Of a stretch of DNA of 64,000 bases, positions 1 through 9,156 are shown piece after piece (the stretch's first letter is position 1; every line of letters starts with the position of its first letter). Under the pieces are notes generated by a model. The model was not told the origin of the DNA and ran no database searches. It saw nothing but the letters and a program-made list of their open reading frames with translations. The position numbers and the translations under genes are program-made. This DNA comes from Chelativorans sp. AA-79. GTDB lineage: Bacteria; Pseudomonadota; Alphaproteobacteria; Rhizobiales; Rhizobiaceae. The stretch lies in assembly GCF_029457495.1 (NCBI RefSeq), contig NZ_CP120361.1:558001-622000 (forward strand), given 5' to 3'.

Positions 1-565
1 CCACTCGCAGCGAGCCGCTGCGGATCGCCGCGATATCCGCACCGGTGAGGCCGAGCGCCTCGCCGATGCGCAGCCCGGAGCCGTAGAGCAGCGCGAGCAC
101 GGCCGCGTTGCGCGCGGCGATCCACGGCTCCTCCGCGAGCTGGCCCTCGCCGGAGGCGACGCGCCTCGCATCCGCCGCCGCGAGCGGCTTGGGCAGTCCC
201 TTGGGCGCCTTCGGTGCCCTGAGCGCCCCCGCGCCGGCCGCGTTGGCAAGACCGCGTCTTTCCAGATAGCGCAGGAAGGAGCGAATCCCGGCAAGGCCCC
301 GGCCCAGCGTGCGGGCGCCCGCGCCGTTTGCCCGGCGCGCGGCCAGGAAGGCGCGGAGATCGGCAGGGCGCAGATGCGCGATATCGGAAATGCCGGGAGC
401 GCCACCGAGATGCCCCGTCAGGAACTGCAGGAATTGCCGCGTGTCACGCTCATAAGCCTCGAGCGTCAGCCGCGCCAGCCGCCGCTCATCCCCGAGGGAG
501 GCGAGCCAGTCGGCACGGGCCTTCTGCAGGTCGGGTCTTGCTGAAACGAGGAACTCTTCGCTCAT
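1..565 (-). CDS. xerC: Tyrosine recombinase XerC, C-terminal part beyond window edge
   Basis: Site-specific tyrosine recombinase that, with XerD, resolves chromosome dimers at dif during division. About 188 N-terminal residues are present and the frame is still open at base 1, so the gene is truncated by the window. The N-terminal SAM-like core-binding domain fills roughly residues 12-105. The catalytic domain begins near 120 and shows the first active-site arginine in GSGLRIGEAL (R166). The start is the ATG at 565. XerC is preferred over XerD from the style of the N-terminal domain, but the two are hard to separate from half a protein. The DUF2066 gene lies just upstream in the same direction. 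Confidence 0.85.
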   Translation of the reverse strand, partial: MSEEFLVSARPDLQKARADWLASLGDERRLARLTLEAYERDTRQFLQFLTGHLGGAPGISDIAHLRPADLRAFLAARRANGAGARTLGRGLAGIRSFLRYLERRGLANAAGAGALRAPKAPKGLPKPLAAADARRVASGEGQLAEEPWIAARNAAVLALLYGSGLRIGEALGLTGADIAAIRSGSLRV

Positions 566-631
566 TCGTGGCGATCCTGCTGGTTGTCGAGGCAGTCTCG
601 CCCGGGAGGGTTAGCATCGCGTGAAGGAACA

Positions 632-1474
632 CTATTCCTCGTCCGTGCCGGACAGTTCCTGCACCGCGGTCTCCAGGACATTGCGGAACACCGTGTCGAA
701 GGAAACGCTGTCGGCCTCCCAGCGCTCCTCCGCATTCTCGCCGATGAGCCGCCATTGCGACCACCAGCGAAATGCCTCCTGGTTCCAGACCAGCACGCCG
801 GCCAGCAGTGCCTCCGCGCCGAGCGCCTTTCGTATCCCCTCCGCCTCGTCGGACTCGGGAAGGTCGAAGGTCGCCGAATCGATCGGGATCGCGGCGAGCG
901 CGCTGTTGTCGGGGATGACAAGCTCCAGGCCGTAGCGCTCGCCAAGCTGCGCCAGCGCCTCGCGCTGATCGGCACCGGATTGGGCGTCCTGCGCCAGCAG
1001 GAACCGGTTCGTCCCATTGTCGATTGCGACGGCAAGCGTCAGCGGCGGGCGATCGAGCCACGGTTCGCTGCCCAATGTCTGCAGGGCCTCGTTGATCTCG
1101 TCCGGGGAGAATTGGACGCTCAGGACATGAGGCCTGTCGCGGGTCCCCTGCTCGTCATTGACGGGGATGCCGGCCATCCGGTCATGGAGTTCGTAGGTCT
1201 CGACGAATTCCTCCGCCCGAACGGCCATCGCGACCACCGCGGGGGAGCCGGCGAGGTCGGTGTCGCCGGAAACCTTCACCAGCACCCGTTCGAAGCACTC
1301 CGCAAACCCGCGCTGCACCTCGTTTTCGAACTTGCCCGTGATGACCGTGGCTTCCCGATAGAGCGCATCGAGCTCATCGATATCAGCCGCAAGGGCTCCA
1401 TCGGCGCACGTGAAGAGAATCGCGACTGCTGAAGCGAGCGCCCAAGCATCGATCGGTCGAAAGAAGAAAAGCAT
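632..1474 (-). CDS. DUF2066 domain-containing exported protein
   Basis: Uncharacterised protein of about 280 residues that matches the DUF2066 style: a hydrophobic N-terminus (about residues 1-30, signal peptide or anchor, ending ADGALAADID) followed by a soluble domain. It includes AECFERVLVKVSGD and a long acidic C-terminal half. No catalytic motif is recognisable. The ATG at 1474 is preferred because a G-rich Shine-Dalgarno-like stretch precedes it; an upstream ATG at 1510 would add 12 residues. It lies 70 bases downstream of the ABC-F gene and 66 bases upstream of xerC on the same strand, so it may be cotranscribed with either. Family assignment is from memory of the domain. Confidence 0.7.
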   Translation of the reverse strand: MLFFFRPIDAWALASAVAILFTCADGALAADIDELDALYREATVITGKFENEVQRGFAECFERVLVKVSGDTDLAGSPAVVAMAVRAEEFVETYELHDRMAGIPVNDEQGTRDRPHVLSVQFSPDEINEALQTLGSEPWLDRPPLTLAVAIDNGTNRFLLAQDAQSGADQREALAQLGERYGLELVIPDNSALAAIPIDSATFDLPESDEAEGIRKALGAEALLAGVLVWNQEAFRWWSQWRLIGENAEERWEADSVSFDTVFRNVLETAVQELSGTDEE

Positions 1475-1544
1475 CGCCGCCCACCCCCGCAGATGAATCA
1501 CGACCTGCATAGCACGGGCCGAGAGCAGGTAAATAGCGGCAAGT

Positions 1545-3359
1545 TCAACCGCCTTCGATCTCCTCGCGCAGCATTTCGAGCTCCAGCCACTCTTCTTCGA
1601 GGCGCTCTCGTTCGGCACGTTTGTCGTCGAGTTCCTTCGTGAAGCGGGTGAAGGCGGCCGCGTCGCGCGCATAAAGGGCAGGATCGGCCAGCTCCTCCTC
1701 GAGGCGCGCGATGTCCGAGCCGAGCGCCTCGATCTTTTCAGGCAGGGTCTCCAGTGCGAATTTCTGCTTGTAGGAGAGCTTCCTGGTGACCTGCCGTTGC
1801 GGATCGCCGCGGGGCTGCACCCTCGCCTGCGGCGCTTCCATAGGGCGCGATTTCCGGCGATCGAGCTCCTCGCCCTTGCGCTGCGCCATCATGTCGGAAT
1901 AGCCGCCCGCATATTCGATCCAGCGCCCGTCGCCGGCCGGCGCGATGGTGCTCGTCACCGTGCGGTCCAGGAAATCGCGGTCGTGGCTGACGAGGATGAC
2001 CGTGCCCGGAAAGCCTTCCACCAGCTCCTGCAGGAGATCGAGGGTCTCCATGTCGAGATCGTTGGTCGGCTCGTCCAGCACCAGCAGGTTCGCGGGGCGC
2101 GAGAGGAGGCGGGCGAGCACGAGCCTTGCCCGCTCGCCGCCGGAAAGCTCGCGCACCGGTGTGCGGGCCTGTTCGGGCTTGAACAGGAAGTCCTTCATGT
2201 AGGAGACCACATGCCGCTCCTGCCCGTTGACCACCACGCTCTCGCCGCGGCCGTCGGTCAGGAAATGGGCGAGGGTCTCGTCCGGATCGAGCGCGGCACG
2301 GTTCTGGTCGAGCGTGGCGATCTCCAGATTGGCGCCCAGCCGTACCATGCCCGCGTCGAGTTCGAGGGCGCCGGTCAAGAGCTTGAGCAGGGTCGTCTTG
2401 CCCGCGCCGTTCGGTCCGACGAGGCCTACGCGGTCTCCGCGCAGGATCCGGGTGGAGAAATCTTTCACCACCGCAAGCTCGCCGAAGCTCTTCGCAAGGC
2501 CTTTCGCTTCGATCACCAGCTTGCCGGAAAGGGCCGCATCGCTGGCCGTCATCGTGGCGAGACCCTCCACGCCCCGGTGCCCGCGGTGGCGCGCGCGCAG
2601 CGTCTGCAGATCGGACAGCCGGCGCACATTGCGCTTGCGGCGCGCCGTCACGCCGTATCGCAGCCAATGCTCCTCGCGCGCGATCTGGCGCCCGAGCTTC
2701 TGCTGCTCGCGCTCCTCCTCCTCGAGCAGCTTGTCGCGCCAGTCCTCGAAATGGGAAAAGCCCTTGTCCAGCCGCCGCGTGGTGCCGCGGTCGAGCCAGA
2801 CCGTGGCGCGGCTTGCATTTTCGAGGAAACGGCGGTCATGCGAGATGATCACGGCGGCCGAGGAGGAACGCTGCAATTCGTCCTCCAGCCACTCGATCGT
2901 GGCGAGGTCCAGGTGGTTGGTCGGCTCGTCCAGGAGCAGGACGTCCGGCTCGGGTGCAAGCACGCGGGCAAGCGCGGCGCGGCGCGCCTCTCCGCCCGAA
3001 AGGGAGGCAGGCGTCTCCTCGCCGGTAAGCCCCAGCCGGTCCAGCACGAGCGCCACACGGTTGACGTCGTCGGCCGGTCCCAGCCCCGCTTCGACATAGG
3101 CGCGCACGGTGGAGAAGCCTTGCCAGTCAGGCGCCTGCGGCAGATAGCGCATGGTGGCCGTGGGCTGGCGGAACACCTCGCCGTCCTGCGCCTCCACGAG
3201 GCCGGCGGCGATCTTGAGCAGGGTCGACTTGCCGGAGCCGTTGCGGCCGACAAGGGCGATGCGCTCGCCGGGAGCGACCATCAGGGATGCCCCGTCCAGC
3301 AGCGGGGTGCCACCGAAGGTGAGCCGAATGTCGTCGAGCTTCAGGAGGGGAGGCGCCAC
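1545..3359 (-). CDS. ABC-F family ATP-binding protein (Uup/EttA-like)
   Basis: Soluble twin-ATPase ABC-F protein; the family acts on ribosomes or, for Uup, on branched DNA and ribosomes, and not in transport. About 604 residues with two nucleotide-binding domains: Walker A GRNGSGKS (38-45) and GPNGAGKT (315-322), signatures LSGGE (120-124 and 405-409), and Walker B motifs ending in DEPTN. The linker between domains (about 200-270) is charged and helical. A C-terminal arm (about 525-604) is Lys/Glu/Arg-rich and probably coiled coil, as in Uup. The GTG at 3359 is chosen because AGAAGGTG sits a few bases upstream and it directly follows the thiamine pyrophosphokinase stop. No transmembrane segments are present. 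Confidence 0.9.
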   Translation of the reverse strand: MAPPLLKLDDIRLTFGGTPLLDGASLMVAPGERIALVGRNGSGKSTLLKIAAGLVEAQDGEVFRQPTATMRYLPQAPDWQGFSTVRAYVEAGLGPADDVNRVALVLDRLGLTGEETPASLSGGEARRAALARVLAPEPDVLLLDEPTNHLDLATIEWLEDELQRSSSAAVIISHDRRFLENASRATVWLDRGTTRRLDKGFSHFEDWRDKLLEEEEREQQKLGRQIAREEHWLRYGVTARRKRNVRRLSDLQTLRARHRGHRGVEGLATMTASDAALSGKLVIEAKGLAKSFGELAVVKDFSTRILRGDRVGLVGPNGAGKTTLLKLLTGALELDAGMVRLGANLEIATLDQNRAALDPDETLAHFLTDGRGESVVVNGQERHVVSYMKDFLFKPEQARTPVRELSGGERARLVLARLLSRPANLLVLDEPTNDLDMETLDLLQELVEGFPGTVILVSHDRDFLDRTVTSTIAPAGDGRWIEYAGGYSDMMAQRKGEELDRRKSRPMEAPQARVQPRGDPQRQVTRKLSYKQKFALETLPEKIEALGSDIARLEEELADPALYARDAAAFTRFTKELDDKRAERERLEEEWLELEMLREEIEGG

Positions 3360-3360
3360 T

Positions 3361-4008
3361 TTACACCTTCTCGTCTGCAAAGAAGTCGGCGAGAAGCAGC
3401 GCCCGTCCCTGCCGCAGGGTCACGGTGAGTTCTCCACGCACGACATTGGAGAGGACAAGGGAGGAACCGAAGGGGACATCAACCGCACGGAGCGGCCACT
3501 TCGCGCCTTCCACCGTGAGGCCCGAAAGGTCCGTGAAGGCAAGGATGCTGAACAGCGTCCCATCTTCCAAGTCGAAGGCATGGCGCTCCCCCGTCACGAG
3601 CAGCCGCCCTTCCTGGCTTCCGCTCGAAAGCAACGTCGGAATCCCCGTTTCCGCCAGGTGTACGGCCTGCGCGAGGTGGAGATGCGCATGATCGGGTCTT
3701 GCCCCGCCAAAGGCGCCGACGAGGATGAGCGAGGTGGCGCCGAGGTGGAGGGCTGCGTCGATGGCAAGTTCGCCATCGGTCTTGTCCTTCTCGATTGGAA
3801 AGACCTCGCGTGCCACCTCCGGAAAGGCTTCGCTCATGTCCTCTGGAACCGAATCGAAATCGCCGAGCCACAGTTCGGGCGCAAGGCCGAGCGCATCGGC
3901 ATGGCGCATGCCGGAATCGGCGGCGATCGCGCGCGTGCCGGCGACCTGCGCCAGAAGACGGGGTGTGAGGCGGATGTCACCGCCGAGCAGGATGGAAAAT
4001 CGGCTCAT
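3361..4008 (-). CDS. Thiamine pyrophosphokinase
   Basis: Transfers pyrophosphate from ATP to thiamine, giving thiamine diphosphate. The 215-residue protein shows the family's landmarks: ADSGMRHA (30-37), the GDFDSV metal/phosphate site (49-54), DKTD (75-78) and GARPDH (102-107). The C-terminal beta domain contains the LTVEGAKWPL segment that closes over thiamine. ATG at 4008 gives the usual family length. The gene stops two bases before the GTG of the ABC-F gene and follows the quinone oxidoreductase by about 50 bases on the same strand, so the three may form one transcript. No thiamine riboswitch was recognised upstream. Confidence 0.9.
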   Translation of the reverse strand: MSRFSILLGGDIRLTPRLLAQVAGTRAIAADSGMRHADALGLAPELWLGDFDSVPEDMSEAFPEVAREVFPIEKDKTDGELAIDAALHLGATSLILVGAFGGARPDHAHLHLAQAVHLAETGIPTLLSSGSQEGRLLVTGERHAFDLEDGTLFSILAFTDLSGLTVEGAKWPLRAVDVPFGSSLVLSNVVRGELTVTLRQGRALLLADFFADEKV

Positions 4009-4058
4009 CGGCGGGGGCTTACCACGTCCAGAGCTCCCGGCGGAAGGACCGGTCGCAT

Positions 4059-5066
4059 TCAGGCCACATCGAGCACGATCTTGCCGACATGGTTGCCTTC
4101 CTCCATGCGCTCGTGTGCCCGCCACGCTTCGCGCAGCGGGAAGATCGTGTCCATCACCGGTGCGATCCTGCGCGCGGCGAGAAGCGGCCAGGCATGGGTT
4201 TCGAGCTCCGCGGCGATCTGCGCCTTGAAGTCGACCGTGCGCGGGCGAAGGGTGGAGCCCGTATGCGTAAGGCGCTTCATCATCAGCTTGGAGAAGTCGG
4301 CCTGCGCGGTCGATCCGCCCATGAAGGCGATCTGCACGATGCGCCCCTCGACGGCTGCGGCTGCATAGTTGCGGTCGATATAGTCGCCCCCCACCATATC
4401 GAGAATGACGTCCGCACCGCGCCCGTCCGTCGCCTCCTTCACCGCCAGCACGAAATCCTCGCCGCGGTAGTTGATCGCGCGGGCGGCGCCGAGCTTGATG
4501 CAGGCGTCGCATTTCTCGGCGGAGCCGGCGGTCGTGATCACGGTGGCCCCCAACGCGCTGGCAAGCTGAATCGCCGTGGTGCCGATGCCGGAGGAGCCGC
4601 CATGGACCAGAAGCGTCTCCCCCGCCTTCAGTCCGCCACGCTGAAAGACATTGTGCCAGACCGTAAAGAACGTCTCGGGCAGCGCCGCGGCCTCCGTGAA
4701 CGTGAAGCCGTGCGGGACGGGGAGGGCGTTGCTCTCGTGAACCAGGCAGTATTGCGCATATCCTCCGCCGGGCGTCAGCGCAGTCACCTCGTCGCCCACG
4801 CTCCAGCGCTTCACGCCTTCGCCGACGCCCGCCACTTCGCCCGAGACTTCCAGGCCCGGCAGGTCGGAGGCTCCGGGAGGCGGTGGATAGACGCCCTTGC
4901 GCTGCGCCACGTCGGGTCGGTTCACGCCCGCGGCCCTGACCCTGATGAGGATTTCGCCATCGCCGGGACGGGGCACGGGCCGTTCCTCCGGCTTCAGCAC
5001 CATCGGACCACCGGGCTCGCTGATGGCGATCACCGTCATCGCCTGTGGAATTTCGTTCGATGTCAT
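4059..5066 (-). CDS. NAD(P)H-quinone oxidoreductase, zinc-free MDR family (PIG3-like)
   Basis: Medium-chain dehydrogenase/reductase of 335 residues that probably reduces quinones or enones with NADPH in the cytosol. It has the N-terminal GroES-like fold with AAGVNRPDVAQRKG (46-58) and a Rossmann domain opening at VHGGSSGIGTTAIQ (about 154-167). The zinc ligands of alcohol dehydrogenases are absent, and the style matches PIG3/TP53I3-type oxidoreductases. ATG at 5066 has AGAAGG about seven bases upstream; an internal ATG ten codons on is the alternative. It is divergent from the DUF1192 gene across about 118 bases that probably hold both promoters. The exact substrate is not deducible. Confidence 0.88.
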   Translation of the reverse strand: MTSNEIPQAMTVIAISEPGGPMVLKPEERPVPRPGDGEILIRVRAAGVNRPDVAQRKGVYPPPPGASDLPGLEVSGEVAGVGEGVKRWSVGDEVTALTPGGGYAQYCLVHESNALPVPHGFTFTEAAALPETFFTVWHNVFQRGGLKAGETLLVHGGSSGIGTTAIQLASALGATVITTAGSAEKCDACIKLGAARAINYRGEDFVLAVKEATDGRGADVILDMVGGDYIDRNYAAAAVEGRIVQIAFMGGSTAQADFSKLMMKRLTHTGSTLRPRTVDFKAQIAAELETHAWPLLAARRIAPVMDTIFPLREAWRAHERMEEGNHVGKIVLDVA

Positions 5067-5184
5067 AGCAAAGCCTTCTTTCTGCAATTCTTCCTGAACC
5101 CTGTCGGCAGGAATGCATTGCCTTCCTCCGTACCGGGTATGTATTCTCCCGGCGCTTCGCGGCAAAGAACTGCGGATGGGGATT

Positions 5185-5370
5185 ATGGACGAAGATGCGG
5201 CAGCAGGCCCACCCCAATACATTATCGGCCAGGATCTTTCGACCTTTTCAGTGGAGGAACTGAAGCGGACAATCGCCCTTCTGCGTGAGGAGATCGCGCG
5301 GGTGGAACAGGAGCTCTCCTCCAAGGATTCCACCAAAGCTGCGGCCGAAGCGCTTTTCCGGCGCGGCTGA
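5185..5370 (+). CDS. DUF1192 small protein
   Basis: Conserved alphaproteobacterial protein of 61 residues and unknown function. It begins with a short acidic segment followed by IGQDLSTFSVEELKRTIALL, then an amphipathic helix rich in Glu, Arg and Leu (about residues 24-55) that may form a coiled coil. ATG at 5185 matches the usual MDED-type start of the family; an in-frame ATG at 5176 is possible. It is read away from the quinone oxidoreductase and precedes the MFS gene by about 70 bases on the same strand. Confidence 0.8.
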   Translation: MDEDAAAGPPQYIIGQDLSTFSVEELKRTIALLREEIARVEQELSSKDSTKAAAEALFRRG

Positions 5371-5440
5371 ACGGCAGCCGGACTGATCACCCCATTGGCC
5401 GCCGTTGCGGCGCGGCCGGCACGAAAGGCGCATCCGCTTC

Positions 5441-6727
5441 ATGCTTTCCTCCGTCGGATCGATTGTCGCCCTGCTTCTCGGCACCGCCTTCCTTCTGGGC
5501 GGTTCCGGGCTTTTCGGCCTGCTCATCCCGCTGCGCGGCCAGTATGAAGGGTTTTCCACAGCCTCGCTCGGTTTCCTGGGGACCTGCTGGGCGGGGGGCT
5601 TCATCGCCGGCTGCTATTTCGGGCCTCGGCTGGTGCGCCGTGTCGGGCACGTCCGCGCCTTCAGCGCGTTTGCCGCGACGGGGGCGATCGTGGCGCTGGC
5701 CAACGGCATCTGGACCCACGAGGTGGTCTGGTTCGTTCTGCGTGCCTTCACCGGCTTCACCATGGCCGGCGCATTCATGGTCATCGAAAGCTGGCTCAAC
5801 GAGCGCTCCACCAACGAAACGCGGGGCACCGTTTTCGGCCTCTACATGATGGTGACCTATGCCTCCATCATGGCCGGGCAGATGGTGGTCACGCTGGGCG
5901 ACGTCACCGCGCCCATCCTGTTCATGGTCACGGGCATTCTGTTCTGCCTGGCGCTGCTGCCCACGGCGGTCTCCACCGCCGTCACGCCGGCGCCGCTCGC
6001 CGATGTGCGGCTCGACTTCCGCAATCTGTACGCTCATTCCCCCGTTGCGGTGGTCGGCTGCATGCTGATCGGCATCGCCAACGGTGCATGGGGCACACTG
6101 GGAGCGGTCTATGGCGCGGAAGTCGGCATCCCGACCTTCCACATCGCCTTGATGATGAGCATCGCCGTCATCGCCGGCGCGGTGGCGCAGGTGCCGATCG
6201 GCCGTCTTTCGGACCATACCGACCGCCGTTTCGTGCTCGCCGGCTGCTCCCTGGGCGCGGCCCTAACGGGGCTGGCCATACTGGTTGCCGCGCCGCGCAC
6301 GGGCGGGGTGATCATAACGATGACCGGCCTCTACGGTCTTCTGGCCTATGCGCTCTATCCCATAGCGGTCGCCCACGCCAATGATCACGCCTCGAACACC
6401 GATTTCGTGAAGGTGTCCAGCGGGCTCCTCCTTCTTTACGGCGTGGGGACCATGACAGGGCCGATCCTGGCCGGCATATTCATGCAATGGCTTCGGCCCG
6501 AGAGCCTTTTCCTGGCCACCGCCGCGGCCCATCTCGGCATCACGGCCTATGCCCTCTTGCGGATTTCGCAACGCGCGCCCGTTCCCGTCGAGGAGAAGGA
6601 CGCCTTCACCACGCTGCCCACCCATCAGCCGGCCGCGACGCCGCAGAGCATCATGCTGGATCCGCGCGCCGAACTCGGAGATGACGAGCAGAAAACGGAA
6701 GAGGAGAAGGCGCAGGCCGCCGAATAG
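5441..6727 (+). CDS. MFS transporter, YcaD-like
   Basis: Integral inner-membrane carrier of 428 residues with about twelve hydrophobic segments. The N-terminal half carries the MFS loop 2-3 region (GPRLVRRVGHVRAFSAF) and ESWLNERSTNETRG after the fourth helix. A conserved RLSDHTDRR follows helix eight. The cytoplasmic tail (about 385-428) is hydrophilic and acidic, ending in EEKAQAAE. Overall style is closest to YcaD-type carriers, whose substrate is unknown. ATG at 5441 starts directly at the first helix; an upstream in-frame start at 5405 would add a basic 12-residue leader. It converges with the YdcH gene at 6883. Confidence 0.82.
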   Translation: MLSSVGSIVALLLGTAFLLGGSGLFGLLIPLRGQYEGFSTASLGFLGTCWAGGFIAGCYFGPRLVRRVGHVRAFSAFAATGAIVALANGIWTHEVVWFVLRAFTGFTMAGAFMVIESWLNERSTNETRGTVFGLYMMVTYASIMAGQMVVTLGDVTAPILFMVTGILFCLALLPTAVSTAVTPAPLADVRLDFRNLYAHSPVAVVGCMLIGIANGAWGTLGAVYGAEVGIPTFHIALMMSIAVIAGAVAQVPIGRLSDHTDRRFVLAGCSLGAALTGLAILVAAPRTGGVIITMTGLYGLLAYALYPIAVAHANDHASNTDFVKVSSGLLLLYGVGTMTGPILAGIFMQWLRPESLFLATAAAHLGITAYALLRISQRAPVPVEEKDAFTTLPTHQPAATPQSIMLDPRAELGDDEQKTEEEKAQAAE

Positions 6728-6882
6728 CGGGCAATCGCTCGACGTCGGCCGAGCTGCTCCGCCTGCGGGATTTTGCGGCGGGAGATTTGGGGTGGGTGTG
6801 AGACAGGGGCCCGTGCGCGCTCGCCTCAAGCGCGCAGGGGTGATGAATGAGGTCAAATTCCCGTACGTCCGCCTTCTTCAGG

Positions 6883-7062
6883 TCAGTGCCGGGTCTGTAC
6901 GTCCTTTAGCCGTTCCATCTCGTCTTTAATGGCCAGCTTGCGTCGCTTCAGCTTGACGATCTCGAGTTCATCGACCGAGGGATGCGTCATCGCATCGTCG
7001 ATCTCACGCTGGAGGTCGACATGCTTGCGCTGAAGTTCTGCAAGATGGGAGTCAAGCGACAT
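6883..7062 (-). CDS. YdcH family (DUF465) small protein
   Basis: A 59-residue basic helical protein beginning MSLDSHLAEL. It carries the family core of an N-terminal helix, a short turn (THPSVDELEI) and a second helix with IVKLKRRKLAIKDEMERL. Function is unknown; the family is typically two short helices with Lys/Arg-rich faces. The start ATG at 7062 follows a good purine-rich stretch (the complement of gcctcctta). It faces a second, paralogous YdcH gene across about 226 bases, and its 3' end converges with the MFS gene. Confidence 0.85.
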   Translation of the reverse strand: MSLDSHLAELQRKHVDLQREIDDAMTHPSVDELEIVKLKRRKLAIKDEMERLKDVQTRH

Positions 7063-7288
7063 GGGTGCCTCCTTAGTAGGTTCCTCGTGACCCGTCCGGA
7101 ATGCTCCCGCCCTTGTTCCATGACGGTACAGTGACAGTCTGCCACCATCGCGAGCCGATGTCGAATATTAAAGGGTAGCATTTATCAACGCCCTGAAATG
7201 TGATAGGAAACGATGCTTTGTTCCCAATCTGGGACGGCGAGCGGCGCCATGCGTCGAATCCCTGCCGGAGTCGAAACAGACCGTGGAA

Positions 7289-7492
7289 ATGTCGGAACAG
7301 GAACAGGCCGAAATCCGCCTCGAGTTCGCCCGTTTGAAACAGGATCACGCGGATTTCGACGCCGCCATAAACGCGATGATCGCTTCCGGATGCGACCCCC
7401 TGCAAATCCAGCGCATGAAGAAGAAGAAGCTGGCCCTCAAGGACCGTATCCAGGAACTGGAAGACAGGATCATCCCCGACATCATCGCCTGA
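7289..7492 (+). CDS. YdcH family (DUF465) small protein, second copy
   Basis: A 67-residue paralogue of the gene at 6883-7062, read in the opposite direction. It has the same two-helix layout: [20 protein letters not shown], a turn with CDPLQIQ, then [20 protein letters not shown], and a hydrophobic end IIPDIIA. The ATG at 7289 is chosen; a GTG two codons upstream is also in frame. It lies 70 bases before purE on the same strand and could be cotranscribed with purEK. Its function is unknown. Confidence 0.82.
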   Translation: MSEQEQAEIRLEFARLKQDHADFDAAINAMIASGCDPLQIQRMKKKKLALKDRIQELEDRIIPDIIA

Positions 7493-7562
7493 GAGCTTGC
7501 GAGGCTTGCCGATTCGCACGCGCTGGGTTAGGGCGAATTCCAGAAGTCGCAGGGAATCTCGC

Positions 7563-8060
7563 ATGGACCAGAAACGTGCCGATGTCGCCATCATCATGGG
7601 CAGCCAGTCCGACTGGGAGACCATGCGGCACGCGGCCGAAACCCTGAAAGCCCTCGAAGTCTCCCATGACGTCCGGATCGTTTCGGCCCACCGCACGCCC
7701 GAGCGGCTCTACGCCTTCGCCAGAGGCGCCAAGGCCGACGGTTTCCGCGTCATCATCGCCGGCGCCGGGGGAGCCGCGCATCTGCCGGGCATGGCGGCGG
7801 CACTGACGCCTCTTCCGGTTTTCGGCGTACCGGTGCAGTCGAAGGCGCTTTCGGGACAGGATTCTCTTCTGTCGATCGTGCAGATGCCGGCCGGCATCCC
7901 AGTCGGAACGCTCGCCATCGGCCGGTCGGGAGCGGTGAACGCAGCGTTGCTTGCCGCCGCTGTGCTCGCGCTTTCCGACGAAGCCCTTGCCGCACGGCTC
8001 GATGCATGGCGGGCCGGGCAGACGGCTGCGGTCGCCGAGCGTCCGGTGACGGAAGGATGA
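7563..8060 (+). CDS. purE: 5-(carboxyamino)imidazole ribonucleotide mutase
   Basis: Class I PurE converts N5-CAIR to CAIR in de novo purine synthesis, using the N5-CAIR made by PurK. The 165-residue protein has the phosphate-binding [10 protein letters not shown] (12-21), SAHRTPERL (41-49) with the catalytic histidine at 43, and the glycine-rich [13 protein letters not shown]. Presence of purK immediately downstream confirms the class I bacterial form. ATG at 7563 gives the standard family length. The stop overlaps the purK start (ATGA), indicating translational coupling. Confidence 0.96.
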   Translation: MDQKRADVAIIMGSQSDWETMRHAAETLKALEVSHDVRIVSAHRTPERLYAFARGAKADGFRVIIAGAGGAAHLPGMAAALTPLPVFGVPVQSKALSGQDSLLSIVQMPAGIPVGTLAIGRSGAVNAALLAAAVLALSDEALAARLDAWRAGQTAAVAERPVTEG

Positions 8061-9151
8061 GCCAGCCGCTCGCGCCCGGCGCGACGATCGGCATCGTCGG
8101 CGGCGGCCAGCTTGGCCGCATGCTGGCCATGGCGGCGGCGCGCCTCGGCTACCATGCCGCGATCCTGGAGCCGGATCCCGACTGTCCTGCGGCGCAGGTC
8201 GCAAAGGTCCACATCGATGCGGCCTATGACAGCGCCAAGGCCGTGGAGAAGCTTGCCCGGATCAGCGACGTGGTCACCTATGAATTCGAGAACGTGCCCG
8301 TGACGGTGGCGCGCTCCCTGTCGGACCTCGTTCCGCTCTATCCGCCGGCCGACGCGCTCGATGCCGCGCAGGATCGGCTCTCGGAGAAGATCTTCCTGAA
8401 CGCTGCGGGAATTCCCACCGCCCCCTTCCTTTCCGTGGACGGGGACGAGGAACTGGCGCGGGGTCTTGTCGAATTCGGCGGCAATGGCGTGCTCAAGACC
8501 AGGCGGCTCGGCTATGACGGCAAGGGGCAGCGCGTGTTCCGCGGGGCAGGGCCGGAGGACACGCGGGGCGTGGTGGCCGCCATGGGCGGCGTGCCCCTCA
8601 TCCTGGAAGGACTTGTTCCCTTCGCGCGGGAGATCTCGATTATTGCTGCGCGCGGAGCGGACGGAGCGCTTGCGGCCTATGATCCCGCCGAGAACGTCCA
8701 CCGCGCGGGAATCCTTTTCCAGTCCAGAGTGCCGGCACGGATATCGGACGCCACTGCGGAGGCCGCCCGCGAGGAGGCCTTTGCCATCCTATCCGCGCTC
8801 GATTATGTGGGCGTCATCGGGGTCGAGTTCTTCGTGCTGGGGGACGGCTCGCTGCTGGTCAACGAGATTGCGCCGCGCGTGCACAATTCAGGGCACTGGA
8901 CGGAAGCGGCCTGCGTGGTCTCGCAATTCGAGCAGCACATCCGCGCCGTTGCCGGCCTACCGCTGGGGGATACCTCGCGCCACTTCGATTGCGTGATGGA
9001 AAACCTGATCGGCACGGACCAGGACAGAGCGCCGGCCCTGCTCGCCGAGCGCGATCTCATGCTTCATCTCTACGGGAAGGCGGAAGCCCGCCCCGGCCGC
9101 AAGATGGGGCATTTCACACGTCTCTTTCCGCTCGGCGAGCTCGCGGGCTGA
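8057..9151 (+). CDS. purK: N5-carboxyaminoimidazole ribonucleotide synthase
   Basis: ATP-grasp enzyme that carboxylates AIR with bicarbonate and ATP to give N5-CAIR for PurE. The 364-residue protein opens with a Rossmann-like [13 protein letters not shown] (about 12-24). The central ATP-grasp domain includes [18 protein letters not shown], and the metal-binding end contains [13 protein letters not shown]. The start overlaps the purE stop by four bases. It converges on an LprI-like gene with only five bases between stops. No frameshift or missing motif is visible. Confidence 0.95.
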   Translation: MSQPLAPGATIGIVGGGQLGRMLAMAAARLGYHAAILEPDPDCPAAQVAKVHIDAAYDSAKAVEKLARISDVVTYEFENVPVTVARSLSDLVPLYPPADALDAAQDRLSEKIFLNAAGIPTAPFLSVDGDEELARGLVEFGGNGVLKTRRLGYDGKGQRVFRGAGPEDTRGVVAAMGGVPLILEGLVPFAREISIIAARGADGALAAYDPAENVHRAGILFQSRVPARISDATAEAAREEAFAILSALDYVGVIGVEFFVLGDGSLLVNEIAPRVHNSGHWTEAACVVSQFEQHIRAVAGLPLGDTSRHFDCVMENLIGTDQDRAPALLAERDLMLHLYGKAEARPGRKMGHFTRLFPLGELAG

Positions 9152-9156
9152 ACCGG

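Noticed and set aside
3361..5217. Apparent fusion of a 400-residue leader to thiamine pyrophosphokinase
   Set aside because: The leader is the out-of-frame image of the quinone oxidoreductase gene; the kinase starts at 4008.
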